Source: Halostagnicola kamekurae
GTDB lineage: Archaea; Halobacteriota; Halobacteria; Halobacteriales; Natrialbaceae
Reading direction: 5' to 3'
Assembly: GCF_900116205.1 (NCBI RefSeq)
Contig: NZ_FOZS01000001.1
Span: 806,001 to 870,000, forward strand
DNA: 64,000 bases
In this document: piece by piece, positions 1 through 8,877 of the stretch
Position numbering within the stretch: position 1 is the first letter of the stretch
How the letters are laid out: each line of letters begins with the position of its first letter
Made by a program: the position numbers and the translations under genes
Notes under the pieces: model-generated
What the model saw: the letters and a program-made list of their open reading frames with translations, nothing else
What the model was told of the DNA's origin: nothing
Database searches by the model: none

Positions 1-489
1 CTAACTACCGGACTTCGTCCGGCTTTCGCAGCACTTCACTTTCTTTCGAGCGCTATCCCACACAGCGACAGCGCCCGCGCTATCTCGAGTGTCGACCCGC
101 CAGCAGACGCCACGCCGTGCGGGCTCGGTATGGGACGGGGACGCACATGCTCAACTGATGAATAGTTTAAAATAATCCCGCCAGAAAGTGGCGGCTGCCG
201 GGGGAATCCCTGCCACCAGGGGCGGCACATTGTCGTTAGTACCCTACGCACACCTACCAGGGCGTACCACCCGCCCTTTTCGCGACCGGCTATACTCGAG
301 GAGCCCCGCCTCTCGAGTGCCGTTGGGCCCGCCGATACGTCACCCGATCGCCCGCTGGTGAACACGGGTGTCGGCCTCGCTCGCGGTCCCGTCGCTGGCG
401 AGTCTGTCACGTCAGAATCATCGAATCGTGCGCTTTAGAATGGAAGTTCCACGCGTCGCGGGTCAGTACTCGAACACTCCCGGAGCCGC
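1..489. other. Non-coding, structured stretch downstream of trxB
   Basis: I see no convincing gene here; the open frames are arginine-rich and unlike haloarchaeal proteins. Two hairpins stand out. One at 8-22 has perfect 6-bp arms (CCGGAC/GTCCGG). One at 178-194 (CCGCCA, 5-nt loop, TGGCGG) is followed on the minus strand by a T-rich run, as expected of a terminator for minus-strand transcription coming from trxB. The T-rich run also contains TTTAAA and could instead be a TATA box. Between them the sequence folds readily (CCCTG/CAGGG near 209-222), so a small RNA is possible but unproven. Confidence 0.3.
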
Positions 490-1803
490 TCAGTCGTCGG
501 CGGCGGCCGCCTCGACGTCAGCGGTCGCGGCGGTTTGCTCGAGGTTTTCTAAGTACTCGTCGACGTCGAGGGCGGCTTTCGAGCCCATGCCGGCGGCGGT
601 GACGGCCTGCTGGTAGTGGTAGTCGACGACGTCGCCCGCGCCGAAGATGCCGGGGACGGCGGTTTCGGTCTGGCCGGCGCCGTCGCCGCCCTGGGTTTTG
701 AGGTAGCCGTCGGCGTCCAGTTCGACGCCGGTCCCCTCGAGGTAGTCAGTGTTGGGGGTGTGGCCGATGGCGAAGAAGACCGCCCCGACGTCGAACTCGA
801 ACTGCTCGGTGTCGGGGTCTGCGAGGTTCTCGCTCGGGTATCCCTCCTCGTTCTGGGCGAGGGTGACGTGGTCGACGCCCTCTTCCTGGGAGCCGTGGAT
901 CTCGAGGAGTTCGGTGTTTTTCATGATCTCGATATCGCCGGCCTCGACCTGCTCGTGGACGCGGTCGACCCAGTACTGCTCGGCGCGGAACTCCTCGCGC
1001 CGGTGGGCGATGTAGACGGTGTCGGCGAATTTCGTGAGGAAGGAGGCTTCTTCCATGGCGGCGTCGCCCCCGCCGACGACGAGCATGTCCTCGCCGCGGA
1101 AGAACGCGCCGTCACAGGTCGCACACGTCGAGAGGCCGTATCCCATCAGTTCCTCCTCGCCGGGGATTCCCAGGGTGCGTGCGCTCGCGCCCGAGGCGGC
1201 GATCACGGCGTCTGCGGTGTAGACGTCGCCATTGGTCAACTCCACCCGGAACGGCCGGCTCGAGGCGTCGACGTCGGCGATGATCCCGTTTTTGAGCTCG
1301 GCACCGAACTGTTTGGCCTGTTCTTTCATGTTGTTGACCAGCTCGGGACCGCCGATGCCCTCGGGGAAGCCCGGATAGTTCGCGACGTCGGTCGTCAGCG
1401 TGAGCTGACCGCCGGGCTCGTCGCCCTCGATGACCAGCGGATCGTTGTCGCCACGTCCGGCGTAGATCGCGGCGGTCAGGCCGGCGATGCCCGTCCCCGC
1501 GATGATCAGCGGCCGGTGTTCGACCGCGCTGTCGGTTTCGATCCCCAGCTTTTCGTCGAGTTCGCCGGTCTCGTCGAGCGCGCTGGTCTCGTCCCAGCCG
1601 CCGATGAGTTCGTCGTCGATGAACACTTCGGGGGCCGTCTTGCGACCGTCCGCGCGTTCGACCATCTCCTCGAAGAGTTCCTCGTCGCCAGTGACGTTGT
1701 AGGTCTCGTACTCGACGCCTTTCGCGTCGAGGAGGTCCTTTGCCTTCTCGCAATAGGGGCAGTTCTCCTTGGTGTAGACTTCGACTCGAGGCTGGTCGCT
1801 CAT
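490..1803 (-). CDS. trxB: Glutaredoxin-thioredoxin reductase fusion (FAD/NAD(P)H-dependent)
   Basis: A two-part redox enzyme. Residues about 5-85 are a glutaredoxin fold with the CPYC active site (C15, C18) and a TAPEVFIDD cis-proline region. From about residue 97 it is a low-molecular-weight thioredoxin reductase: FAD-binding GTGIAG, redox pair CATC (C227, C230), pyridine-nucleotide motif GGGDAA, and the C-terminal GAGDV FAD motif. It should pass electrons from NAD(P)H through the flavin to dithiols, with the glutaredoxin domain as a possible built-in acceptor. The start at 1803 is preferred because the glutaredoxin strand begins six residues later; a longer frame to 1893 adds 30 residues with no domain match. 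About 437 residues, against roughly 310-340 for ordinary TrxB. No operon partner is visible. Confidence 0.92.
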   Translation of the reverse strand: MSDQPRVEVYTKENCPYCEKAKDLLDAKGVEYETYNVTGDEELFEEMVERADGRKTAPEVFIDDELIGGWDETSALDETGELDEKLGIETDSAVEHRPLIIAGTGIAGLTAAIYAGRGDNDPLVIEGDEPGGQLTLTTDVANYPGFPEGIGGPELVNNMKEQAKQFGAELKNGIIADVDASSRPFRVELTNGDVYTADAVIAASGASARTLGIPGEEELMGYGLSTCATCDGAFFRGEDMLVVGGGDAAMEEASFLTKFADTVYIAHRREEFRAEQYWVDRVHEQVEAGDIEIMKNTELLEIHGSQEEGVDHVTLAQNEEGYPSENLADPDTEQFEFDVGAVFFAIGHTPNTDYLEGTGVELDADGYLKTQGGDGAGQTETAVPGIFGAGDVVDYHYQQAVTAAGMGSKAALDVDEYLENLEQTAATADVEAAAADD

Positions 1804-1955
1804 GGGAACGTGTTGGGACACAACGCCTAAAACGCCTTCTGTTTCCCGGCTTTCGTGCCGCGAGACCGGCTTCGCGGCACTGACTGCCGACATTCCGTGG
1901 TCGGCCCGCCATCGTCGCGTTCCCTCGAGATCGGAGGGTCCGCTCGCGGGTGCCG

Positions 1956-3254
1956 TCAGGACGTGTCGCTGCTCCGGCGGTCGACGAACTCGACCGTCAC
2001 GGAGACGTCCCTGTCGGTTCGCTCCGAAATCCGGGCCGCGAACGTCTCGGCGAGTCCCGGATATTCCCGCCCGGCGCTGCGTTGGATCTCGATCGTGACT
2101 TCGGTTCGCTCGCTGACGATCCCGTGGTCGTCGAACTCGGTCCCGATCGAAACGAGTTCGAGATCCGCGAGATCGTCGTCCTCCTCGAGGACGGTCTGTA
2201 CCTCCTCGCTGACGGCGTCCTGAAAGGTCAGGTGCTGGGTGAGCGCGAACCCGCCGGCGGCGAGAACGGCCGCGAGCACGAACACGACGATGGCGACCGT
2301 GCCGACCCGCTGGAACGTGAGGTTCGACCGGACGGCCCCGGGCGTCCAGTCGCGCGGTCGGTATCCGAGATACCAGAAGACGACGAGCCCGGAGAGCAGG
2401 ATCGACATCGCGTTGACGACGACGAGCACGGCGGCCCCCAGAGCGATGCTCGCAGCGCCCCAGGCGAGGCCGACGCCGACCGTCGCGGCCGCCGGGATGA
2501 GCGCCACGGCGATCATCACGCCCACGAGCGAGACGGGGATGGCCGTCGCGAGGCCGAACGCCCCCGCAGCGCCCGCGGCGGCTCCGACGACCAGCCCGAG
2601 CACGCCGGGCGAGGCGCGCTGTTGTATCTGCGTGATCGCCCCGATGTCGACGATCGATGGGACGACTCCGGTCACTCTGATGACCCAGGCGACGACGAAC
2701 GAACCGACGACCGCGACGCCTAACCCCAGTAGCAGCGAGCGAATTCCGCTGACGATCATGTCCCGGTCGTTGATCACGAGCCCCACTGTGCCGGTGAGCG
2801 CGGCGCTCACCTGCGGGGCGATCACCATCGAACCGACGACGATCGCCGGCGAGTCGAGCAGGAGTCCGGCCGTCGCGACGATCGCGCTCAGGATCGTCAT
2901 CGTGTAGTAAGTGACCCGGCTCGGGGTGAGATTGAGCGCGCGCGTTCTGATCTCGTCTCGAGAGATGCTGTCGTCGGCTTCTTCGCCGTTGACGAACCGA
3001 TCCTCGAGGTCGTCGATCCGCGGCGTCCGGGCGGTTTCGATCGACGAGATGACGATGTACTCCTCGTCGATGCCGATATCCTCGCGCAGGTGCTCTAAGA
3101 GCCGGTCGACCGCCTCCGTCGGGACCGGAAACTCGACGAGTTCCCCCGCTGAACCCCGTTCGTCGATCCGAACGTAGTCGATGTCCTCGTCCTCGAGGAA
3201 GGTGAGCGTCCGCTCTCGTTTCCCCTCGGGAACGAGCAGTTCGATCGAGCGCAT
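1956..3254 (-). CDS. DUF389 family membrane protein
   Basis: An integral membrane protein of the DUF389/TIGR00341 family, function unknown. Residues 1-110 form a soluble acidic regulatory-type region; then come about six hydrophobic helices rich in Gly/Ala/Val, including the conserved SMVIAPQ stretch in the second helix; a soluble acidic tail of about 80 residues follows. The start at 3254 (MRSIELLVP) is chosen because family members begin with this strand; the frame is open nine codons further upstream. Divergently arranged with the DUF357 gene about 100 bp away. No transport substrate can be inferred from the sequence. Confidence 0.82.
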   Translation of the reverse strand: MRSIELLVPEGKRERTLTFLEDEDIDYVRIDERGSAGELVEFPVPTEAVDRLLEHLREDIGIDEEYIVISSIETARTPRIDDLEDRFVNGEEADDSISRDEIRTRALNLTPSRVTYYTMTILSAIVATAGLLLDSPAIVVGSMVIAPQVSAALTGTVGLVINDRDMIVSGIRSLLLGLGVAVVGSFVVAWVIRVTGVVPSIVDIGAITQIQQRASPGVLGLVVGAAAGAAGAFGLATAIPVSLVGVMIAVALIPAAATVGVGLAWGAASIALGAAVLVVVNAMSILLSGLVVFWYLGYRPRDWTPGAVRSNLTFQRVGTVAIVVFVLAAVLAAGGFALTQHLTFQDAVSEEVQTVLEEDDDLADLELVSIGTEFDDHGIVSERTEVTIEIQRSAGREYPGLAETFAARISERTDRDVSVTVEFVDRRSSDTS

Positions 3255-3355
3255 TGGACCCGCTACCAGCAGGGGGTACAAACCGATTGATATTTGCCGC
3301 GAAACGTGTCGATCGGACGACGCACTTACGGGTTCGAGTCCCGATAGCTACACCG

Positions 3356-3640
3356 ATGGCTGCAGACCTCGAGGAGAAGACCGATCGGTACGGTGAACTG
3401 CTATCGGACGCCCTCTCGGAAGCGACCGTCGCACCCCCCGAGGGGTCGCCGATGGCCGACGCCGCCGACGAGTGCTACGAGATGGCCGAGTCCTACCTCG
3501 AGGACGGGACCCACTTCCGCGAGCAGGGCGACCTCGTGAACGCGCTGGCGTCGTTTTCCTACGGCCACGCGTGGCTCGACGCTGGCGCTCGAGTCGGCCT
3601 GTTCGACGTGCCCACCGAGGGACACCTTTTTACCGTCTAG
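3356..3640 (+). CDS. DUF357 family protein
   Basis: A 94-residue soluble, acidic, mainly helical protein resembling archaeal DUF357 (COG1849): repeated Ala/Glu-rich helices around ADAADECYEMAESYLEDG and a SFSYGHAWLDAGAR segment near the C-terminus, reminiscent of helical-hairpin proteins such as the HEPN or TPR type. Function unknown. The ATG at 3356 is the first in frame after the divergent promoter region and gives the family's usual length. It stands alone, followed by the long tfb leader region. Confidence 0.7.
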   Translation: MAADLEEKTDRYGELLSDALSEATVAPPEGSPMADAADECYEMAESYLEDGTHFREQGDLVNALASFSYGHAWLDAGARVGLFDVPTEGHLFTV

Positions 3641-3792
3641 TCGACAATTTTTGCCCGACCGAACCGGTCGCGACGACCGACAACGTTTTATCTACGTGGC
3701 TGACTGTCAGCGCCGAATCGATCACGATAGATCACCATGTAGACGAAACGTATATAACCGATTTGGGTGTCAGTTTATAAAGTAGGCAAAAG

Positions 3793-3862
3793 CTTTTTAA
3801 GCTCTTCGGCCTTACACTATGTTAGCTGCGACGACCGGGTTTCTTCTGGTTCCCCCACCCGG
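3793..3862 (+). promoter_or_regulatory. tfb promoter and 5' leader hairpin
   Basis: CTTTTTAAG at 3793-3801 is the best TATA element upstream of tfb and would place transcription start near 3822, leaving a leader of about 65-70 nt; most haloarchaeal mRNAs have far shorter leaders. Within it CCGGGT (3835-3840) pairs with ACCCGG (3857-3862) across a 16-nt loop. Two more TATA-like motifs (around 3749 and 3771) lie further upstream, so several promoters are possible. Read from sequence only. Confidence 0.45.
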
Positions 3863-3890
3863 GAGTCTCACGTAACCAACTCGAAACACC

Positions 3891-4865
3891 ATGACAGATT
3901 CAACGATTCGAACGTACTCACGTGAGAGTGAGACCGAAGCGGAGACGAGCACGGAGACGGACGAAAGAGAGCGCTGTCCGGAGTGTGGCGGTCGGGTCGT
4001 CTCTGACGCCGAGCACGCCGAGACGGTCTGTGAGGACTGCGGCCTCGTCGTCGAGGAAGACGAGATCGATCGCGGCCCCGAGTGGCGCGCGTTCGACGCC
4101 GCAGAGAAAGACGAGAAGTCCCGCGTCGGCGCCCCGACCACGAACATGATGCACGACCAGGGGCTGTCGACGAACATTGGCTGGCAGGACAAAGACGCCT
4201 ACGGCAACTCCCTGAGCTCCCGTCAGCGTCAGAAGATGCAGCGCCTTCGCACCTGGAACGAGCGCTTCCGAACGCGCGACTCCAAGGAGCGCAACTTGAA
4301 GCAGGCGCTGGGCGAGATCGACCGGATGGCGAGCGCGATCGGCCTCCCCGAAAATGTCCGCGAGACGGCGTCGGTCATCTACCGGCGCGCCCTAGAGGAG
4401 GACCTGCTCCCCGGCCGTTCGATCGAGGGAGTCGCGACCGCCTCGCTGTACGCGGCCGCCCGACAGGCCGGCACACCGCGAAGCCTCGACGAGATCTCGG
4501 CGGTCAGCCGGGTCGAGAAGATGGAACTCACCCGGACCTACCGCTACATCATCCGGGAGCTCGGCCTCGAGGTACAGCCGGCGGATCCCGAGCAGTACGT
4601 CCCCCGATTCGCCAGCGGCCTCGACCTCTCCGAAGAGACCGAGCGGATGGCTCGAGAGCTGCTCGACGCCGCCCGCGAGGAGGGCGTCCACAGCGGGAAG
4701 TCGCCCGTCGGCCTCGCCGCCGCGTCGGTCTACGCTGCGGCACTGTTGACCAACGAGAAGGTCACCCAGAACGAGGTCAGCGAGGTCGCGAACATCTCGG
4801 AAGTGACGATTCGAAACCGCTACAAGGAACTGCTCGAGGCCTCGGACACGGCGACGCCGGCCTAA
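3891..4865 (+). CDS. tfb: Transcription initiation factor IIB (TFB)
   Basis: Archaeal TFB, which recruits RNA polymerase to the TBP-TATA complex. The N-terminal zinc ribbon uses C29, C32, C47 and C50 (CPEC...CEDC), followed by the B-reader/linker (EWRAFDA) and two cyclin-like repeats at about 130-210 and 225-315, the second ending in a recognisable HTH (VSEVANISEVTIRNRYKEL). At 324 residues it is full length; the first 25 residues are an acidic Ser/Thr/Glu extension common in haloarchaeal TFBs. Haloarchaea carry several TFB paralogues with differing promoter preferences; which one this is cannot be told here. Confidence 0.95.
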   Translation: MTDSTIRTYSRESETEAETSTETDERERCPECGGRVVSDAEHAETVCEDCGLVVEEDEIDRGPEWRAFDAAEKDEKSRVGAPTTNMMHDQGLSTNIGWQDKDAYGNSLSSRQRQKMQRLRTWNERFRTRDSKERNLKQALGEIDRMASAIGLPENVRETASVIYRRALEEDLLPGRSIEGVATASLYAAARQAGTPRSLDEISAVSRVEKMELTRTYRYIIRELGLEVQPADPEQYVPRFASGLDLSEETERMARELLDAAREEGVHSGKSPVGLAAASVYAAALLTNEKVTQNEVSEVANISEVTIRNRYKELLEASDTATPA

Positions 4866-4994
4866 CGCGACCGGTAGACTTCTCGCGGCGGTAGCTCGGT
4901 CTGTCATCGCGCTGTCTCGGTGACCCACGAGTGGGAGTCGGCCGGCCGACACGACCGAGGAAGCTTTTTCACCCGCGGTGTGCAATACTGTACC

Positions 4995-5174
4995 ATGGAC
5001 GAGACGTCGATCCAACTGTTGTGTCCCGAATGTACCAAAGATTGGCAGCGGTCGCCGGCCGAACTCCCCGAATCGACGGAACTCTTTCACTGCCCGAACT
5101 GTCACGCCTCGCGGTTGACCTCCGAGTTCGCGCGGACGGACCGCGACCTCCGGACGCTCAAACAGCTCGGCTAA
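4995..5174 (+). CDS. Small zinc-ribbon protein
   Basis: A 59-residue protein with two CxxC knuckles, CPEC near residue 11 and CPNC near residue 35, spaced as in a zinc ribbon, followed by a short charged tail. Similar small ribbons are conserved in haloarchaea without known function. The ATG at 4995 is preferred to an upstream frame because the preceding residues are low quality and the first knuckle sits close to the N-terminus. A role in nucleic-acid or protein binding is inference. Confidence 0.75.
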   Translation: MDETSIQLLCPECTKDWQRSPAELPESTELFHCPNCHASRLTSEFARTDRDLRTLKQLG

Positions 5175-5298
5175 GCCGACGTTTCGATCGGTATCGTACG
5201 GCTTCGACTCTTGAAACGTCGGTTCGAAGCGTGGAACGACGGTCGGTCGCGGGGCCCGTTCTCGCGAACCGACGGCTCCGAACGGTGCCGTTGAACGC

Positions 5299-5443
5299 GG
5301 TAAGCACTTCTTACCGACCCCGCGTCGAACGTTGTCGGGAGTTTCGGCGAATTTGACCCGATGTGCTCGTCGTCTCTCGTGGAAACAGGCAACTACAGGG
5401 ACCTGCTTCGCGTGTTAACGCGTCTCAAGATAATAATATAACC
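5299..5443 (+). promoter_or_regulatory. Promoter and dyad upstream of UPF0058 gene
   Basis: ATAATAATATAAC at 5431-5443 is a strong TATA element about 27 nt upstream of the start codons at 5463/5469, which predicts a leaderless or nearly leaderless mRNA. Further upstream, GGTAAG (5299-5304) and CTTACC (5310-5315) form a perfect 6-bp dyad with a 5-nt centre, a possible operator. Confidence 0.5.
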
Positions 5444-5468
5444 CTGCAGTGGATACAATTGCATGGTT

Positions 5469-5708
5469 ATGAAGAAACAGGAGCTCATTCACCTTCACGG
5501 CCTTCTCGCCGAAGTATCGAACCAGTGTGCCGCGTGGGATGACTGTCAGATTAACCTCGAGGAGTACGAGTCGCTCGGCATTCGACCGACATCGATTCAC
5601 AAATCGAAAACAGATCACAAAGCCGCCGTTTTTGCGATTGCCGGGGGGATCACGTACAACATGCGTGACGAAGAAGAACAGGAAGCAGTCGCCGCTACCG
5701 CCGACTGA
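5469..5708 (+). CDS. UPF0058 family protein
   Basis: A 79-residue conserved archaeal protein matching UPF0058: it opens with MKKQELIHLHGLLAEV, has a central CAAWDDC stretch, and ends in a helical HKAAVFAIAGGI segment plus an acidic tail. Function unknown. ATG 5469 is chosen over 5463 because family members begin with the MKKQELIHLH block; the promoter spacing allows either. Monocistronic by spacing. Confidence 0.8.
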   Translation: MKKQELIHLHGLLAEVSNQCAAWDDCQINLEEYESLGIRPTSIHKSKTDHKAAVFAIAGGITYNMRDEEEQEAVAATAD

Positions 5709-6092
5709 AGACACGTCGACTCCTCTGGAACGTAACCCGTGAAGTGACAACGCCGTCTCGCCGAGTTCCTGGTTTCCCTGCGACCGAACGGCTTTTGGCG
5801 GACGAACGCCCAACAGAGTGGCACCCATTATTATCGTCTCAGTGGATCGTTTCACCCCGTCGCCGTCGAGGCTATCCGACGTTTCTTCTCACAACGACTC
5901 GTTATCCGAGCGATCCAGTCTCCGTCTATCGTTCAGACTGACCTGTCGCGACGGGCGGGAGTCTGTCGGTCGCGTCGGCGTCGGTCACCGAACCCGCTCT
6001 CGAGGGGCCAATGGATCGAGCGGTTTCGAGAGCCTTAGCTCGGACGGGGAGAAAATCCAGTTGAAGTCGTCCTGCGCTATCGCGTCGGCGAT
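5709..6092. other. Intergenic region between convergent genes
   Basis: Between the ends of the UPF0058 gene (plus) and the UPF0212 gene (minus). The open frames here are poor continuations or antisense of the neighbours. I see no RNA gene or strong repeat. Confidence 0.4.
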
Positions 6093-6641
6093 CTACTCGA
6101 GTAGCTCTTCGAACTCGGGTAACACGTCGTCGTCCGTGGTCGCCTTGGATTTACTCGAGTCGTTCGTCGCTGTGTCGTCGCTCTCGTCGCTCTCGGTCTC
6201 GTCGGAACCCTGCTCGTTCGATTCGGCGTCGCGGTCGTTCGCGTCTGCGTCGGATTCCCCGTCTTCGGTGGTTTCGTCGTCCCCGACGGCTTCGGCGTCG
6301 TCTTCGTCCTCGATGACCTCGACGCGGAGCACCTCGAGCGGGATGTTTTCGAGTCGCTGGCCGATCTCCTTGCGCGCGATTCGCGAGGCGTGTTCCTCGC
6401 GCTCGACGTTGAACACGGTCATCTCGAGTTCGAGGGCGACGAGCGCCTCGTCGGCGGCGATGAACGCTGGCTCGAGTTCCTCGCCGGACGGCGAGGTTCG
6501 CGACCCCATGTTGATTTCGACGTAGTTCAGATCAGGGTTCAACATCTCGCCGGTCTTGGAGATCCCGATACGAATTGCTTCGTTCTCCGTCTCGACGTCG
6601 TATACGGGCACGGCGGCCTCGACGACAACCCTGCAGTTCAT
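6093..6641 (-). CDS. UPF0212/DUF555 family protein with acidic tail
   Basis: A 182-residue protein whose first 115 residues match the archaeal UPF0212 (DUF555) family: an N-terminal RVVVEAAVPVYDVE strand, the NPDLNYVEINMG block and the VFNVEREEHASRIA helix. The last 65 residues are a low-complexity Asp/Glu/Ser tail, probably disordered and common in haloarchaeal versions. The start at 6641 is well supported because the family block begins at residue 2. Function unknown. It is divergent from ogg about 170 bp away. Confidence 0.82.
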   Translation of the reverse strand: MNCRVVVEAAVPVYDVETENEAIRIGISKTGEMLNPDLNYVEINMGSRTSPSGEELEPAFIAADEALVALELEMTVFNVEREEHASRIARKEIGQRLENIPLEVLRVEVIEDEDDAEAVGDDETTEDGESDADANDRDAESNEQGSDETESDESDDTATNDSSKSKATTDDDVLPEFEELLE

Positions 6642-6814
6642 ATCGTGGTATTGTATAGCCAACAGTATGAACCTTCGCCCCGCGTGAGTGGGCTGAAAAC
6701 GCGATGTGGTCGGTTTGACACCGCCCGCCCGGCTCGAGTCGACCTGGGCGGTCCCCTTCGACGGCTCGTCGTACCTTCGAAAGCCCCAAGCCGTCGCTGG
6801 CGAATTGCAGGGCA

Positions 6815-7741
6815 ATGGAAACGGGCGCGATCCCGATCGAGAACTGTCCGGGCGGCTTCGATCTCTATCTGACACTCGAGAGCGGACAGAGCTACCTCTG
6901 GCGGCGCGAGGACGGGCAGATGTACGCCGGCGAAGGCACCGACACGCCGTCGGGTGACGATCACGGGCTCTGGTACTCGACCGTCGTCGACGGCGACGTC
7001 ATCCGCGTTCGACGCCGCGGCGCGAGCGAAGCCGGAGCGACCGGCGGCGTCCTCGAGTGGGAGGCGACGAGCGACCGCGAGGCGACGATCCGTCGCCTGC
7101 TCAGACTCGAGGACGACCTCGAAGCGATCGTCGACTCGATGCCGGACGACCCGCTGCTCGAGAAAGCTTACGACGCCTATCGCGGCCTTCGGCTGGTCGA
7201 GGACCCGCCCTTCGGAACCCTGATCTCGTTTATCTGCTCGGCCCAGATGCGCGTCGGTCGGATACACGACATGGTCTCGACGCTCGCTCGGACCTACGGC
7301 GACGCGGTCGAGTTGGACGGCGAGACCTACCACGCGTTTCCCCGGCCCGACCAGCTCGCGGCGGCGACCGAATCGGAACTTCGAGACCTCGGGCTCGGCT
7401 ACCGCGCACCCTACGTCGTTCGAACCGCGGAGATGGTCGCGAGCGGCGAGGCCCGTCCGGAGGCGGCACGCGACCTCGAGTACGAGGACGCTCGCGAGTA
7501 CCTCACCCGGTTCGTCGGCGTCGGCGACAAGGTCGCAGACTGTATCCTCCTGTTCGCGCTCGGGTTCGACGAGGCCGTCCCGCTCGACACCTGGATCAAG
7601 ACCGCCGTCGCCGACTACTATCCCGACTGCGACCGGGGGAACTACGCCGAGACTTCTCGAGCCATCCGCGAGCGTTTCGGCGGGGAGTACGCCGGTTATG
7701 CACAGACCTACGTGTTCCATTACCTCCGAACTGGCCAGTAG
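6815..7741 (+). CDS. ogg: 8-oxoguanine DNA glycosylase/AP lyase (OGG family)
   Basis: A base-excision repair enzyme that removes 8-oxoguanine. The N-terminal OGG-N domain (about 8-110, with the GQSYLW motif) is followed by the HhH-GPD core. The helix-hairpin-helix VGVGDKVADC carries K239, and the downstream PLD motif provides D258; their 19-residue spacing equals that of K249/D268 in human OGG1. The SAQMRVGRI block equals the SSNNNI-type region. At 308 residues it is normal length for the Ogg1 type. ATG 6815 is about 25 nt after a weak AT-rich element. Monocistronic. Confidence 0.9.
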   Translation: METGAIPIENCPGGFDLYLTLESGQSYLWRREDGQMYAGEGTDTPSGDDHGLWYSTVVDGDVIRVRRRGASEAGATGGVLEWEATSDREATIRRLLRLEDDLEAIVDSMPDDPLLEKAYDAYRGLRLVEDPPFGTLISFICSAQMRVGRIHDMVSTLARTYGDAVELDGETYHAFPRPDQLAAATESELRDLGLGYRAPYVVRTAEMVASGEARPEAARDLEYEDAREYLTRFVGVGDKVADCILLFALGFDEAVPLDTWIKTAVADYYPDCDRGNYAETSRAIRERFGGEYAGYAQTYVFHYLRTGQ

Positions 7742-7958
7742 TCGGTCGGAGAGTACGCGTCGGCGTCCATCGAACGCCGTCTGTCTGGCTTTTCCTCGGG
7801 AGTCCACCGTCCGTGTCGCCGTCAGACTCAAGAAACGGCTCGCCCGACTCGAGGGATCACGCGGCGCAACTCGAGAAATCGCGCCGCGCACCTATCGACG
7901 CGCGTTCGGCCGGCGCGGGTGGGCCGGATTTTTACCCCTCGCCCGCCTGCCGTCTCAC

Positions 7959-8237
7959 ATGACCGAGCGAACGCGAGCGCACGTCTTCGTCTCCGGCACG
8001 GTACAGGGCGTCTACTATCGGGCGACGACGCGGGACACGGCCCGCGACGCGGGTGTCGACGGCTGGGTGAAGAACTTGGAGGACGGGCGCGTCGAGGCGG
8101 TGTTCGAGGGCCCCGAGGACGCGGTCGAGTCGATGGTCGAGTGGTGTCACGAGGGGAGCCCGGCCGCAGACGTCAGCGACGTACAGGCCGAGTTCGAAGC
8201 CCCCGAGGGTGAAGACGGGTTCGAGATTCGATACTGA
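7959..8237 (+). CDS. Acylphosphatase
   Basis: A small enzyme hydrolysing carboxyl-phosphate bonds such as acetyl phosphate or carbamoyl phosphate. At 92 residues it has normal family length, with the diagnostic signatures GTVQGVYYR (catalytic R21) and GWVKNLEDGRVEAVFEG (catalytic N39). The upstream in-frame extension lacks homology, so ATG 7959 is chosen. The next gene begins 35 nt downstream on the same strand, a possible operon. Confidence 0.95.
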   Translation: MTERTRAHVFVSGTVQGVYYRATTRDTARDAGVDGWVKNLEDGRVEAVFEGPEDAVESMVEWCHEGSPAADVSDVQAEFEAPEGEDGFEIRY

Positions 8238-8272
8238 GCAATTCGAGCGCTGATACTGAGGGTTCGACCATC

Positions 8273-8695
8273 ATGTCCGATCAAGACCCGTCGTCGATCC
8301 GATCTATCGCCGTCGCAACGGAGGACGTCGTCGACGCGGCGATCTACACCCGCGAGAATCCCGGTACCGCCGTCCTCCGGATGACGCCGCCGTTTCACGG
8401 CCGGATGCGCGCCCGACTCCACGTCTTTCACGACGAGGGCGGCCGCGTGAGCGAGGCGATCCACCTCGAGCCGGACGACCTCCTCGCGGATGCGGTACTC
8501 GAGGCCTACCCCTCCTTCGACGACCGCTCCGAGGACGACCGAGACGAGGACCCGGATCGAATCAGGAAACGACGTGAGCGGGCGCTCGAGACCTGGCGCG
8601 AGCGGGCGGCGGACGCGATTCTCGACGCCGTCGTGCTCGGACGGGTCGACGGTATCGACGGCGGCCACCGCGTCGACGTGAAACGCCTCGGCTGA
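8273..8695 (+). CDS. Conserved haloarchaeal hypothetical protein
   Basis: A 140-residue acidic protein I cannot assign to a named family. Visible features are an N-terminal SIAVATEDVVDAAIYT block, a TPPFHGRMRARLHV strand region, and a highly charged helix of alternating Asp/Glu/Arg around residues 85-115, then GHRVDVKRLG at the C-terminus. Codon use fits the chromosome. It lies 35 nt after the acylphosphatase gene and may share its transcript. No membrane segments or cysteines. Confidence 0.7.
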   Translation: MSDQDPSSIRSIAVATEDVVDAAIYTRENPGTAVLRMTPPFHGRMRARLHVFHDEGGRVSEAIHLEPDDLLADAVLEAYPSFDDRSEDDRDEDPDRIRKRRERALETWRERAADAILDAVVLGRVDGIDGGHRVDVKRLG

Positions 8696-8877
8696 TCTCG
8701 ACCGTCGCGACTCAGAGCGGAAGTCGCGGGCTGTCGAACGACCGCACTCGAGCGCACTGCCCACCGCACCGGTTTGAGACGGTCGAACGATGCCGAGCGG
8801 GGCCCCGATTCAGTCCCGCACTTTCACTTTCACCGCGGACGGATCGGTTTCACGTACTATCGCTCCAACTGAGAGGT

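Noticed and set aside
616-1830. 404-codon open frame antisense to the trxB fusion
   Set aside because: High-GC archaeal genes leave long antisense frames; this one mirrors an obvious thioredoxin reductase and has no domain pattern of its own.
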